Source of the DNA: JAGBWK01 sp964544595 | GTDB lineage: Bacteria > Bacteroidota > Bacteroidia > Bacteroidales > Muribaculaceae | DNA length: 64,000 nucleotides | Assembly (NCBI GenBank): GCA_964544595.1 | Contig: CAZJBM010000008.1 | Coordinates: 15,456 to 79,455, forward strand | Reading direction: 5' to 3' | Shown: piece by piece, positions 45,703-55,037 of the stretch | Position numbering within the stretch: the stretch's first letter is position 1 | Layout: each line of letters starts with the position of its first letter | Made by a program: the position numbers and the translations under genes | The notes under the pieces: model-generated | Databases searched by the model: none | What the model was told of the DNA's origin: nothing | Seen by the model: only the letters and a program-made list of their open reading frames with translations

Positions 45703-46208
45703 TGAAAATCAGATATATATTCACGATTCTGGCGACCCTCGCGGTGACTGCCTGCGCGGGCAGCGACTCCAAGAAAGAGTCGGTCGACACCGACGGCCTC
45801 GACGCTGCGGCCGAGTTCTACCGCCAGATCGATGAGAAGAAGGCCGATATGGCAAAGCAGCCGGCATCCACCCCCTCGGCCCCGAAGGGTAAGGTAAGGG
45901 AGGTGACTTCAGCCGCCCAGGTCCCCGCACGACCCGCGCGACCGACATTTGTCGATTTCAACGCCGATTGGTGTGGCCCCTGCCGCCAGTTTGCCCCTGT
46001 TTTTGAAGCCGCCGCGGCAAAATATGGCGATAAGGCCGACTTCCTGAGCGTCAACGTCGACCAGATCCCGGCGCTTGCCGAGAAATATCAGGTGCAAAGC
46101 ATACCCCTGATTATCTGTATCATGCCCGATGGCCGGATTACCAAGTCGGTCGGCTTCATGGATAGTATGCAATTCAATCAATTCGTGGAATTTCATTTTG
46201 AGAAATGA
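45702..46208 (+). CDS. thioredoxin-fold lipoprotein
   Basis: 168 residues from ATG 45702, which begins a lipoprotein signal peptide (lipobox VTAC, Cys18). The open frame extends 22 codons upstream into repeat sequence and is not used here. The thioredoxin active site WCGPC lies in FVDFNADWCGPCRQFAPVF, with the cis-Pro in VQSIPLIICI. It probably acts in the periplasm as a disulfide reductase or isomerase. The stop overlaps the start of the acyltransferase gene (ATGA). Confidence 0.88.
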   Translation: MKIRYIFTILATLAVTACAGSDSKKESVDTDGLDAAAEFYRQIDEKKADMAKQPASTPSAPKGKVREVTSAAQVPARPARPTFVDFNADWCGPCRQFAPVFEAAAAKYGDKADFLSVNVDQIPALAEKYQVQSIPLIICIMPDGRITKSVGFMDSMQFNQFVEFHFEK

Positions 46209-47059
46209 CTACCGATGAAATAAAACAGTGCGAGATTAAGCCCGATGTGCTTAATTTCGACGACATAGCCAAGATGGCGCCCAAGCTGGCCAATCATCCC
46301 AAACTGGTCAACCGCCTGCTTCACTGGCTCCGCATCGACGGCGTCAATAAGCTCCACCGCGACAATTGCCATACGCCGGGTGTGGAATTTACCGACGGCT
46401 TGCTCCGCGACCTTGATATAAAAGTTGAGGTTGAGGGGCAGGAAGTGCTCGATCATCTTCCCGAAGGGGCCTTTATCACCGTAAGCAATCACCCCTTCGG
46501 CGCACTCGACGGCATTATCCTTATAAACCTTATCGGCCACAAACGCCCTCAGTTCAAGGTGATAGTCAACATGATACTCAATCATATCACCGCCATGCGC
46601 CCCAACTTCATCGCCGTCGACCAGTCGGCGAGCGCCGATCCGGAGAAGCGTAAAGTGTCGATGCTCGGATTAAAAACCGCCCTGATGCAGGTGAAGCGGG
46701 GAGAGCCTATCGGAATGTTCCCTGCCGGGGCTATGTCGAAGGGATTGTGGAAGCGTCAGCTTAACGACCGCGAGTGGCAACCCTCCATGATACGCCTCAT
46801 CAAGCAGCTCAAAGTGCCCGTGATTCCGATTTTCTTTCAAGGGCATAACTCCTTTATGTTTGATCTGCTCGGCGTCACCTGCTGGCAGTTGCGCACCGCG
46901 CGTCTGCCGTCGGAGGTGTTCCGCAAGATGCATACAACCATAAAGGTGTCGATCGGCGAGCCGATCACCCCTGAGGAGCAGGCCAGCCACTCAGAGTCGC
47001 TCGAAGAGCTCGGAAAATTCCTCCGCGAGCGCACCTACGCTCTCCGCTCCACCCATTGA
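46205..47059 (+). CDS. PlsC-like lysophospholipid / lipid acyltransferase
   Basis: 284 residues. The acyltransferase motif is VSNHPFGALDG with a downstream GEPIGMFPAGAMSK, in place of the PlsC EGTR motif. The spacing HPFGALD and the FPAGA motif are closer to Bacteroidetes hemolysin-type or aminolipid O-acyltransferases than to canonical PlsC. The lipid acceptor cannot be told from sequence. Translationally coupled to the thioredoxin lipoprotein. Confidence 0.8.
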   Translation: MTTDEIKQCEIKPDVLNFDDIAKMAPKLANHPKLVNRLLHWLRIDGVNKLHRDNCHTPGVEFTDGLLRDLDIKVEVEGQEVLDHLPEGAFITVSNHPFGALDGIILINLIGHKRPQFKVIVNMILNHITAMRPNFIAVDQSASADPEKRKVSMLGLKTALMQVKRGEPIGMFPAGAMSKGLWKRQLNDREWQPSMIRLIKQLKVPVIPIFFQGHNSFMFDLLGVTCWQLRTARLPSEVFRKMHTTIKVSIGEPITPEEQASHSESLEELGKFLRERTYALRSTH

Positions 47060-47094
47060 CGATCAGCTTTAACAGATTTTATGGGACAGGCTAT

Positions 47095-47136
47095 AAAAGA
47101 TAATAGCGCCTCGCTTCGACGGCGCTATTATCTTTT
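47095..47136. terminator. strong hairpin terminator
   Basis: 16-bp perfect stem (47095-47110 with 47121-47136, AAAAGATAATAGCGCC) and a 10-nt loop, ending in a T-run, 35 bp after the acyltransferase stop. The rest of 47137-47375 is AT-rich leader for the epimerase gene, with a TAACTTCG box at about 47229. Confidence 0.9.
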
Positions 47137-47375
47137 GTGCCTATGACTCATCTAATCTTTGTATAAATTCTGATATTTGTATAAATATTGTATATATTGT
47201 GGATAAACTCGTCGCATATACATAATTATATAAAATTTTTTTGTAACTTCGCGCCGAAGCATGATGTTTCCACTTCCGTTGCTACTAATGTTGTAAGACT
47301 GCATTAATTGTCATTATCACATCATCGACTCCTCTCCCTCTCCCCATCTCTCATAACATTACATAAATCTCCCTG

Positions 47376-49307
47376 ATGAGCACGTTTTCTACTATATCGC
47401 GATGGTACTTCTCCAAGCAATCATTACCCTATTGGTGTATATTCGCTATCGATTGCGTCATCGTGTTTCTGTCGGCTATGTTTATCTGCACGATAAACAA
47501 TAGCGTTTTCTTCACGATAGAAAATTTCTGGAAACTATGCGCGACTCTCGGCGTCTATACGCTGTGCTACGTGATCGGCTTCAGGGCGTTTCATACCTAT
47601 TCGGGAATCATACGATACTCCTCGTTTGTCGATCTGCAGCGTGTGGCCTCAGGCGTGTTGGTCGGCATGATTCTCGCCATAATAGCCAAGTACTATATTA
47701 TCCCGTTGCTCCCCGACACGTTTATCACGCTCAGGTTGCGCAACGTCATTCTCTGGTCGCTGCTCGCGTTGCTGCTTATGTGGTGTATGCGAGTGTTCGT
47801 CAAGTTTCTCCACGACTCTTTCTACACCGCCCCTGATGCCGTTAAGGTTATGGTCTACGGCACTCGCCAAGACGCTATATCGATAGCCAAAAGCTTGCGC
47901 AACAAGGATATGTCGAAATATAAGCTCTCAGGCTTTATCACCGACGAGGATAAGCTCAACGGCCGCTTCCTGATGGGCGAAAAGATGTATCTCAACAATC
48001 CCGGTCTCATAGAGATTATCAAAAAGCGCGGCATCGGCGGGATGTTTGTGTCCCCCTCAAAGTCAGAGTCGATCCGCAATAATAGCGAAATGATTAACTC
48101 TATGGTAGATGCGGGCGTTAAAATCTTCATCGCCCGCGACGCCGAGGAGTGGGACGGCAAGACCGACATCCAGGCCCAGCAGATGCGTGAGGTGCAGATT
48201 GAAGACCTGTTGCCCCGCGAGAAAATCGAGGTCGACATGGACGCTATCGGCGAGTTGCTTCGGGGCAAATGTATTCTGATCACCGGGGCCGCCGGCTCGA
48301 TCGGCAGCGAGATTGTGCGCCAGGTGGCCGTTTACGACCCCGCCGAGCTTGTGCTTATCGACCAGGCCGAAACCCCTCTCCACGATATTCGCCTGATGAT
48401 GGCGCGCGATTTCCCCGAGATCAAGGCCCTTACCATAGTGGCCGATATTGCCCATCATAAACGCATGGAAGAGATTTTCCGCGATCATCGGCCCGAATAT
48501 GTGTTCCACGCCGCGGCCTATAAGCATGTGCCTATGATGGAGGACAACCCCGCCGAGGCGATTCAGAACAATGTAGAGGGCACCCGCATAATCGCCGATC
48601 TGGCCGTGAAGTACGGCACCCGCAAATTCGTTATGGTATCAACCGACAAGGCTGTCAACCCGACCAACGTGATGGGGTGCTCCAAGCGCCTGTGCGAGAT
48701 CTACGTGCAGTCGCTCGACAAGGCCATTAAGGAGGGTAAAATCGAGGGGAGCACCCAGTTTGTCACCACTCGCTTCGGCAACGTGCTCGGCTCCAACGGC
48801 TCCGTGATACCGATTTTCCGCGAGCAGATAAAGCGCGGCGGCCCTCTGACGGTGACCCACCCCGAGATTATACGCTACTTCATGCTTATACCCGAGGCTT
48901 GCAAGCTTGTGCTTGAGGCCGCCACAATGGGCCATGGGGGCGAGATTTTCGTCTTCGACATGGGCGAGCCTGTAAAGATAGTCGACCTCGCCAAGCGTAT
49001 GATCAGGCTTTCGGGCGTGCAGGTCGAAATCAAATTCACCGGCCTCCGCGACGGCGAGAAACTCTACGAGGAGGTGCTCAACGAGAAGGAGACCACCCTC
49101 CCTTCGGTTCATCCCAAAATCATGGTGGCCAAAGTGCGCGAATATGATTACGCGTCGATCAACGACGTTTATAAGAATCTCGTCGAAATGTCGCTTGCGG
49201 CCGATGCGATGGCTATCGTGCGCATGATGAAGCAGATAGTGCCTGAATTCCGCTCGCAACATTCGGTATACGAGTCGATTGACCGCGAACTCCGCTCGAG
49301 AGAGTGA
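47376..49307 (+). CDS. membrane-bound nucleoside-diphosphate-sugar epimerase/dehydratase (CapD/FlaA1-type)
   Basis: 643 residues. Four N-terminal membrane helices are followed by a CoA-binding-like Rossmann region. The second Rossmann domain starts CILITGAAGSIGSEIVRQ and contains the catalytic stretch VSTDKAVNPTNVMGCSKRLCE and TRFGNVLGSNGSVIP. WbpM/CapD-type enzymes are UDP-HexNAc 4,6-dehydratases that start synthesis of surface-polysaccharide sugars. No capsule cluster adjoins it here, so it may serve a distant locus. Confidence 0.92.
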   Translation: MSTFSTISRWYFSKQSLPYWCIFAIDCVIVFLSAMFICTINNSVFFTIENFWKLCATLGVYTLCYVIGFRAFHTYSGIIRYSSFVDLQRVASGVLVGMILAIIAKYYIIPLLPDTFITLRLRNVILWSLLALLLMWCMRVFVKFLHDSFYTAPDAVKVMVYGTRQDAISIAKSLRNKDMSKYKLSGFITDEDKLNGRFLMGEKMYLNNPGLIEIIKKRGIGGMFVSPSKSESIRNNSEMINSMVDAGVKIFIARDAEEWDGKTDIQAQQMREVQIEDLLPREKIEVDMDAIGELLRGKCILITGAAGSIGSEIVRQVAVYDPAELVLIDQAETPLHDIRLMMARDFPEIKALTIVADIAHHKRMEEIFRDHRPEYVFHAAAYKHVPMMEDNPAEAIQNNVEGTRIIADLAVKYGTRKFVMVSTDKAVNPTNVMGCSKRLCEIYVQSLDKAIKEGKIEGSTQFVTTRFGNVLGSNGSVIPIFREQIKRGGPLTVTHPEIIRYFMLIPEACKLVLEAATMGHGGEIFVFDMGEPVKIVDLAKRMIRLSGVQVEIKFTGLRDGEKLYEEVLNEKETTLPSVHPKIMVAKVREYDYASINDVYKNLVEMSLAADAMAIVRMMKQIVPEFRSQHSVYESIDRELRSRE

Positions 49308-51518
49308 TTATTCGCGGTAGTAGACGCGCTTCACTCGGGGCGAGATAGAGGTCAGTATCTCGTAGGGGATTGTCTGAAGGGTATCGGACAGCTCTATCGG
49401 CGAGATGTTGTCGCCGAAGATTTCCACTCGGTCGCCTACTTTACAGGGCGCGTCGGTCACGTCGACCATGCATATATCCATACATATCGACCCAACGGTC
49501 GGGCAAAGATGCCCGTTGATGAGAAATCGGGCGTTGCCGTAGCCGAGATGACGGTCTATGCCGTCGGCGTAGCCGATAGGTATGGTGGCGATTATAGAGT
49601 CGCGCGTGAGTCGTCCGCGGCGGTTGTAGCCTACGGTCGTTCCGGCGGGCCAGTGCTTCAGCGATATGATCAGGGAGGATAGCGAGGATACGTTGCGAAG
49701 CGCGTCCATCGAGCCGTCGAAGAGCGTTTTCACGCCGTAAAGCCCTATGCCGAGTCGCACGAAATCGTATTGCATCTCCGGGAAGCGGACTATCCCGGTT
49801 GAGTTGAGTATATGGCGCTTGGGCTTGTCGGAGAGCAGGGCGTCGAGCTGGTCGCAGCACTGGTTGAAGTATGCGAATTGGCCGCGGGTGTAATCATCCT
49901 CGGCCGGGTCGTCGGCGCACGCGAGATGAGAGAACACTGTCGACGCCTTGATTTGCGGCGACGAGTTGAGCCGCGCCGCGAGTCGCTCGATATCCTCTTT
50001 CACGAAGCCCAGGCGCCTCATCCCGGTTTCGAGCTTGATATGGACCGGGAAGTCGCTGACGCCATGCTTCTCGGCCGAGCGGATGATCTGGTCAAGCATC
50101 TCAAAGGAGTAGATCTCGGGCTCAAGCCTGTAGTCGAACATGACCCTGTAATTCTGGGCGCGCGGGTTGAGCACCATTATCGGCATGGTGACGCCCGCCT
50201 GGCGCAGCTCGACCCCCTCGTCGACTACCGCGACGGCCAAATATGCCGCTCCCTGCGACTGAAGCGTGCGGGCGAGCTCTACCGACCCTGCCCCGTAGCC
50301 ATGCGCTTTAAGCATGCATATCACCCCCGTCGAGGGCTTGATTTTAGAGCGGAAGAAGTTGAAATTGTGGATTATGGCGTCGAGATTCACTTCCATAAGC
50401 GTCTCGTGCTGCTTCGCTTCGAGCATCGTGTAGAGCGATTCGGTTCCCTCCCCTTTGAGCATGATGGCCTCGTTGTAGAAGTCGTCGGTCGAGAGGGTGG
50501 TGAGGTCGGTGTCGGCCGATGTTATCGCGCGGCTGACGCCGTAATCCTTCACGGCGCGGGCTATCTCTTCCTCTGTGCCGATAAAGCCTTCGGTGTTGAG
50601 TATGAGCGTGAGGGGCGTCTCGGCGGGCACTTGGCGGCGCATGAAGTCGAGGGCGAGTCGGAGCGAGGTGATGTCGTTGGTGAATCGGTCGAGAATCAGG
50701 CGGCAGTTGTTCACACCGTCTATCACGTTGAGGCGGGTTTTCACCGGATAGCCCTTTTCGGCAAGCGATTCCGGTTGGCCCATCAGCGCGAGCACCGCTT
50801 TAGCGTAGGCGATATTCTTGGCGCGGGGGTCGTCCGACCCGATTTCGTCGCCTCGGCATATTATCTCGCAGTCGGCGAAGAGTTTAAGCTTTTCGGCGGT
50901 CTTTTCCTCGCGCGAGGCGAATCCGTCGTCGTGCTCGGCGGTGATGTCGGTTAAGATTCCGTAGTCGGGGCGTATCATATCGCGCAGAGCGTCCATTTCT
51001 CCTTTCTTCGACACTCCGGCCTCGATTACCGTGAGCGATGCGTCGGGGTCGGCATACCATAGCGACAGCGGCACCCCTATCTGCGAGTTGTAGGAGCGGG
51101 GCGAGCGATAGACTTTGTAACCCTGAATTTGCGCGAACGATTGGTAAATCCACTCTTTTGCGACTGTTTTCCCGCGGCTTCCGGTTATGGCTATCACTTT
51201 ACCCTTGATGCGGTCGCGGCATAGGCTCCCGATCGCTTGCAGCGATTCGAGCGTGTCGGCGACTTGTATGAAGTTTGCCTCCCCATCGGCTGCGTATCCG
51301 GCCGGGATATGATCCACCACGAAGTTTCTTACCCCCTTGGCTATAAGCTGCGGTATGAAGGTGTGCCCATCGTTGTTTGGCGTGCGGAGCGCCACGAAAA
51401 GCGTTTTGGCCGGGTTGACAACCGAGCGGCTGTCGATCATCAGGTCAGCTACCTCGTCGTCGCGTTTTGCTTCGACGGCGCCGAGATGTCGCGCTATATC
51501 ATTTATATGAAACGTCAT
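49308..51518 (-). CDS. bifunctional MurF ligase / alanine racemase
   Basis: 736 residues. The N-terminal half is a UDP-MurNAc-tripeptide:D-Ala-D-Ala ligase with the ATP loop GKVIAITGSRGKTVAKEW. The C-terminal half (from about residue 375) is a PLP-dependent alanine racemase with Lys404 in MLKAHGYGAGS and the C-terminal VGSICMDICMVDVTD segment. The fusion joins D-Ala supply with its use in peptidoglycan precursor synthesis and is usual in Bacteroidetes. It overlaps the upstream GSCFA gene by 20 bp. Confidence 0.95.
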   Translation of the reverse strand: MTFHINDIARHLGAVEAKRDDEVADLMIDSRSVVNPAKTLFVALRTPNNDGHTFIPQLIAKGVRNFVVDHIPAGYAADGEANFIQVADTLESLQAIGSLCRDRIKGKVIAITGSRGKTVAKEWIYQSFAQIQGYKVYRSPRSYNSQIGVPLSLWYADPDASLTVIEAGVSKKGEMDALRDMIRPDYGILTDITAEHDDGFASREEKTAEKLKLFADCEIICRGDEIGSDDPRAKNIAYAKAVLALMGQPESLAEKGYPVKTRLNVIDGVNNCRLILDRFTNDITSLRLALDFMRRQVPAETPLTLILNTEGFIGTEEEIARAVKDYGVSRAITSADTDLTTLSTDDFYNEAIMLKGEGTESLYTMLEAKQHETLMEVNLDAIIHNFNFFRSKIKPSTGVICMLKAHGYGAGSVELARTLQSQGAAYLAVAVVDEGVELRQAGVTMPIMVLNPRAQNYRVMFDYRLEPEIYSFEMLDQIIRSAEKHGVSDFPVHIKLETGMRRLGFVKEDIERLAARLNSSPQIKASTVFSHLACADDPAEDDYTRGQFAYFNQCCDQLDALLSDKPKRHILNSTGIVRFPEMQYDFVRLGIGLYGVKTLFDGSMDALRNVSSLSSLIISLKHWPAGTTVGYNRRGRLTRDSIIATIPIGYADGIDRHLGYGNARFLINGHLCPTVGSICMDICMVDVTDAPCKVGDRVEIFGDNISPIELSDTLQTIPYEILTSISPRVKRVYYRE

Positions 51519-52491
51519 TTATGCAGAGTTTTTTCAATCGTTGTAATATCAGGTTTTTCATCGGGCTTTCAGAGGCTAAGGCTTCAGCCTTTGCGAGCAT
51601 TTGGGCCTTAAAGAGAGGGTCGGCCGATCGGGGGCGGTGGTTAAATCCCCTCATAAGTTTTTCACATCGGCGGGCGAAGTCTATCACGCCCGGCTCCATG
51701 AATGATTTGCTGAAAATCTCGTAGACATATTCCACCGCCATATCCGACGGGTGCGCGAGGTCGTCCTTGTAGAAGCGGTAGTCGCGCAGGTCGTCGACGA
51801 GTATCTCGTATGAAGGGAAATATATCGCCTCGCCGTCGAGCCTGGCAGCGATTTCGTGGCAGGCTACGCATAGCGTCGATTTGCTGAGCCTGTCGGCGGC
51901 CAGTCCATAGCCGGTGTGGCGCACCGGGCTTATCGTCAGTATGATTTTTACCTCTTTATTGGCCTCCTTAATGCGCCCGATCAGCCTCGTCCACCGCTCG
52001 GCGATTTCCCCGGCGCTCATCATCTCTCGCTCAAACAGGCGCGAATCCTGCTTGTGGCAGTTGGCCACAACCTTGCCCGAAGGGAGGTGGCGGAACAGTA
52101 TCGCCGACCCGAAGGTGAGCGCAAGCACGTCGGCCTTTAGCAGGTCTTCATGCGCTCGGTCGAGGGCGTCGTTAAGGCTGCCGATCATCTCTTCGGCGTC
52201 GGCCGACGAAAACGATGAGTGCCGCCTGAATGTGCGATACAAGCCGTTTTCATTGAATAGGTCGCTCGCGGAGAAGCGTTTGAGACTAAGCGCGCACTCA
52301 ATCTCCTCGGCCATGCTTTCAGGATTATACAGCGTGCCGAAAGGATTCACGCTTACGTCGAAAAGAGCGTTGCGGAGTCGGCCGCCAATTTCGTCGGTAA
52401 AGCAAGAGCCCGCCATCACGATTTTCGTCGCGTGGTCAATCATTCCCCGGTGTCGGAGAGGCTCTATTTCGGTGCGCAATCTCATAATCAT
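51499..52491 (-). CDS. GSCFA domain protein
   Basis: 330 residues. The naming motif appears as VMAGSCFTDEIGGRLRN near residue 30, and the SGNH-like body carries LTISPVRHTG (C-terminal catalytic block). The family is thought to be esterase- or hydrolase-like, but its substrate is unknown. Bacteroidetes often pair it with murF-alr, as here with a 20-bp overlap, so a cell-wall link is plausible. Confidence 0.9.
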   Translation of the reverse strand: MIMRLRTEIEPLRHRGMIDHATKIVMAGSCFTDEIGGRLRNALFDVSVNPFGTLYNPESMAEEIECALSLKRFSASDLFNENGLYRTFRRHSSFSSADAEEMIGSLNDALDRAHEDLLKADVLALTFGSAILFRHLPSGKVVANCHKQDSRLFEREMMSAGEIAERWTRLIGRIKEANKEVKIILTISPVRHTGYGLAADRLSKSTLCVACHEIAARLDGEAIYFPSYEILVDDLRDYRFYKDDLAHPSDMAVEYVYEIFSKSFMEPGVIDFARRCEKLMRGFNHRPRSADPLFKAQMLAKAEALASESPMKNLILQRLKKLCINDVSYK

Positions 52492-52645
52492 TAACCGTCG
52501 GCGTCGGCATATCGCCGATCCAACCGCGAAGTTACTTCAAAAACCCAAACCAGCCAAAAACCGCACGGCCAAAAAACTTCAAAATTCGGAGCGCACATCT
52601 TCCTGAGCACGAATGAGAATAGAGCCTATGCGCCCCAAACAGTAG

Positions 52646-52665
52646 GGATGCTCCATGGAGCATCC
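52646..52665. repeat. perfect 20-bp palindrome
   Basis: GGATGCTCCATGGAGCATCC reads the same on both strands. It is in the 276-bp spacer between the GSCFA and OmpA genes, and no gene is seen there. It could be part of a terminator or a repetitive palindromic unit. Confidence 0.6.
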
Positions 52666-52767
52666 TCCTGATTACTAAGTATATATGTGGCGCACGTCTT
52701 TACGCGTGCGGGAGAGAAACGACACGTTATGCCTCTTTAATCACCCGCTTTTCAATTCCCCAAACGC

Positions 52768-54744
52768 TTAAAACATATTATAATCGATCGACAATACCTG
52801 AAACTCCGTGCGGCGATTGATTTGATCCGCAGCATCCTGATCCTCCGGCGAAAGCGTCAGAATATACTCCTCGGTCAGCGTCACCCCCTCCTCAAATTGA
52901 GGAAACTCGCGGTTGAGCTTCTTGGTGATAGTCTTAGGGCGCGACTTGCCATACCCCTGATACTGAAGGCGGTCGGGCGCTATGCCTACCGAGATGAGAT
53001 AGTCGATCACCGACTTGGCGCGGCGCTCAGAGAGGTCGAGATTATACTTGTCAGAGCCGTGGCGGTCGGTGTGCGATGCCATTTCTATGGTCACGTTGGG
53101 GTTGTCGCGCATCACCTGAGCCATCTCGTCGAGAGCGGCCTTCGACTCAGGGCGCAGAGTGGCCTTGTCGAAGTCGTAGAAAATATTGTCGATCACCTGC
53201 GGTTTGTTAATAGCCGACAAGGTGAAGTCGACCCCATATTCAGCGTCCTCCTCGGCTGAGTCGGAAGTGAACTGCTGCTTGGCGTTGAGATAGCCTTTCG
53301 CCCCGGCGAGCATCACGTAGCTCACGCCGCGGCTTAGCGGGAAACGAAACGAGCCGTCGTCGCGGGCTACCTGCTTCTGGTTAGAGCCGTCGTCGCCGAC
53401 TATGCGGATCACAGCACCCGCAACCGGCTCCTCGTCGCGGTCAAGCACCCAGCCCGAAATCCATATCTGCAGGTCGGGGAGCTCAAACGAGAAGAGATGG
53501 TCGTAGCCGCGGCCGTCCTCGCGGTTAGAGCTGAAATATCCACGCTCGTTATTGCCCTCGAAGGTTATGCCGAAGTCGTCGGCCGCCGAGTTGAGCGGCT
53601 TGCCCATATTTTCCACTTTCCATCCCCCCGACGGAGTCAGCCGGGCGCGGAAAATGTCGAGGCCGCCATATCCGGGATGTCCGTCAGAAGCGAAGTAGAG
53701 GAGCGAATCGGTGCGCATATAGGGAAACATCTCGTCGCCGGGAGTGTTGATGAATTGGCCGAGATTTTCAAGCGAGCCGGCGCGCTCCTTGAGATTGATG
53801 CGCCATAGGTCGTAGCCCCCCGACCCGCCGGGCATGTTCGACGAGAAATAGAGGTAAGTGCCGTCGGGCGACACCGCCGGATGCCCGTAGTTGGAAAGCG
53901 TGTCGGCGGTGATTTCAAACTTCTGCGCCGCCGACCATTTCGCGTCGGAGCGCGACGAGGTGAAAATCTCCACTCCCGTGGGAGCGTTCGGCTCCCTGCG
54001 GGCGCGGGTCAGATACATTGTCGAGCCGTCGGGCGAGAATGAGATGATGCCCTCGTCAAATTCGGTGTTCAGCTCCCCTTCGACGGCCTCAGGACGCTGC
54101 CATTCACCCTTTTCGTTCTTGCGGGCGACCCATATATCCCCCTTCTTCATGCCCGTGATCTCGCTTTTCTTGTCGCCGAGAGCTTTCTCGTTGGTGGTCG
54201 TGAAGTAGAGGGCGTCGGCGGTCGCGTCGATAAACATCGGCGCGTAGTCGGCGCGGCGCGAGTTAAACAGCTTCGCGTTGCGCACTATGTAGCGCGTCTT
54301 TTGCCCGCGGTCGGCATTAGCCATTTTCGCTCCGGCGAGGCCATTGAGCGCCGTCGCGTTTTCGGGGGCTTTGAGCAGAAACTCCTCGTAAGCCTTGATT
54401 GCCGCGGGAAACTTCCCCTCGGCGTGCAGACTTTGAGCCAGGTAGAGCTGCGCCATAGAGTCGGCGTAGCCGTAGCGTATGGCGTTTTGATAAGCTGCCG
54501 ACGCGCGGGCCGCCATATTGAGCTTGTCGTAGCACTGTGCCATTTTGAACGCCACTTCGCCGCGCAGGGGGCGTTCCTCCCGTTTTGTAAGCTTATTGTA
54601 TATCTTACGGTAGGTTTTCGACGCGTCGAAGTATTCCCCGCGGTCAAATTGCTCATTGGCGACTGAGAGTTTAGCTCCGCCGCAAGAGCATAGCAACGCT
54701 CCCGCCACGGTGACAGCTAATATGTAGGCGAATAATTTACTCAT
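52768..54744 (-). CDS. OmpA-family lipoprotein with TPR, PD40 and regulatory-like domains
   Basis: 658 residues from the ATG at 54744, which gives a lipoprotein leader (ALLCSCGG). The 40-codon upstream extension has no leader character. The order is TPR repeats (about 25-150), a WD40-like PD40 beta-propeller with FSPDGSTMYLTRA and AVSPDGTYLYFSSN (about 150-430), a carboxypeptidase-regulatory-like domain (VAGAVIRIVG), and an OmpA peptidoglycan-binding domain (TIEMASHTDRHG, NLDLSERRAKSVIDYL). The same order is described for PorE of the type IX secretion system. That link is inference, as no other T9SS gene is in the window. Confidence 0.88.
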   Translation of the reverse strand: MSKLFAYILAVTVAGALLCSCGGAKLSVANEQFDRGEYFDASKTYRKIYNKLTKREERPLRGEVAFKMAQCYDKLNMAARASAAYQNAIRYGYADSMAQLYLAQSLHAEGKFPAAIKAYEEFLLKAPENATALNGLAGAKMANADRGQKTRYIVRNAKLFNSRRADYAPMFIDATADALYFTTTNEKALGDKKSEITGMKKGDIWVARKNEKGEWQRPEAVEGELNTEFDEGIISFSPDGSTMYLTRARREPNAPTGVEIFTSSRSDAKWSAAQKFEITADTLSNYGHPAVSPDGTYLYFSSNMPGGSGGYDLWRINLKERAGSLENLGQFINTPGDEMFPYMRTDSLLYFASDGHPGYGGLDIFRARLTPSGGWKVENMGKPLNSAADDFGITFEGNNERGYFSSNREDGRGYDHLFSFELPDLQIWISGWVLDRDEEPVAGAVIRIVGDDGSNQKQVARDDGSFRFPLSRGVSYVMLAGAKGYLNAKQQFTSDSAEEDAEYGVDFTLSAINKPQVIDNIFYDFDKATLRPESKAALDEMAQVMRDNPNVTIEMASHTDRHGSDKYNLDLSERRAKSVIDYLISVGIAPDRLQYQGYGKSRPKTITKKLNREFPQFEEGVTLTEEYILTLSPEDQDAADQINRRTEFQVLSIDYNMF

Positions 54745-54971
54745 AACAAGGCATCGAAAAAAATAAGGATTACATTTACAGTAAAGTGTCAAAAACCGCC
54801 ACAGATGCGATTGGCCCATGGGATGACGTGGTCGCCGGCTTTCCGAAAAACCACAACCACCCATCTATACTAACGACGAAACCGCCCTTAAATTGTGACC
54901 CCTGCCTATGTCATTCCTTTTTTTCATAGGGAAGTCTCGTGAAATTGTCACTAAAGTGCCATTAAACGACA

Positions 54972-55005
54972 AATTACACGTCGGGCGGCGGCTCGACGTG
55001 TAATT
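54972..55005 (-). terminator. hairpin terminator after the calcium-motif gene
   Basis: 12-bp stem (54972-54983 with 54994-55005, AATTACACGTCG), located just downstream of the minus-strand gene ending at 55038. The remainder of 54745-55037 shows no gene. Confidence 0.65.
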
Positions 55006-55037
55006 CGTTGGCTTTTATTTTTGTGTTGGCGGTAGGC

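Noticed and set aside
47376..49307. Capsule biosynthesis cluster
   Set aside because: The CapD-like gene has no glycosyltransferase or polymerase genes next to it; its neighbours are peptidoglycan and lipid genes.
49812..50954. 380-codon plus-strand frame
   Set aside because: Antisense to murF-alr; composition and lack of motifs mark it as a shadow.
52768..54744. Type IX secretion locus
   Set aside because: The domain order is PorE-like, but no other T9SS gene is present, so only the single-gene resemblance is noted.
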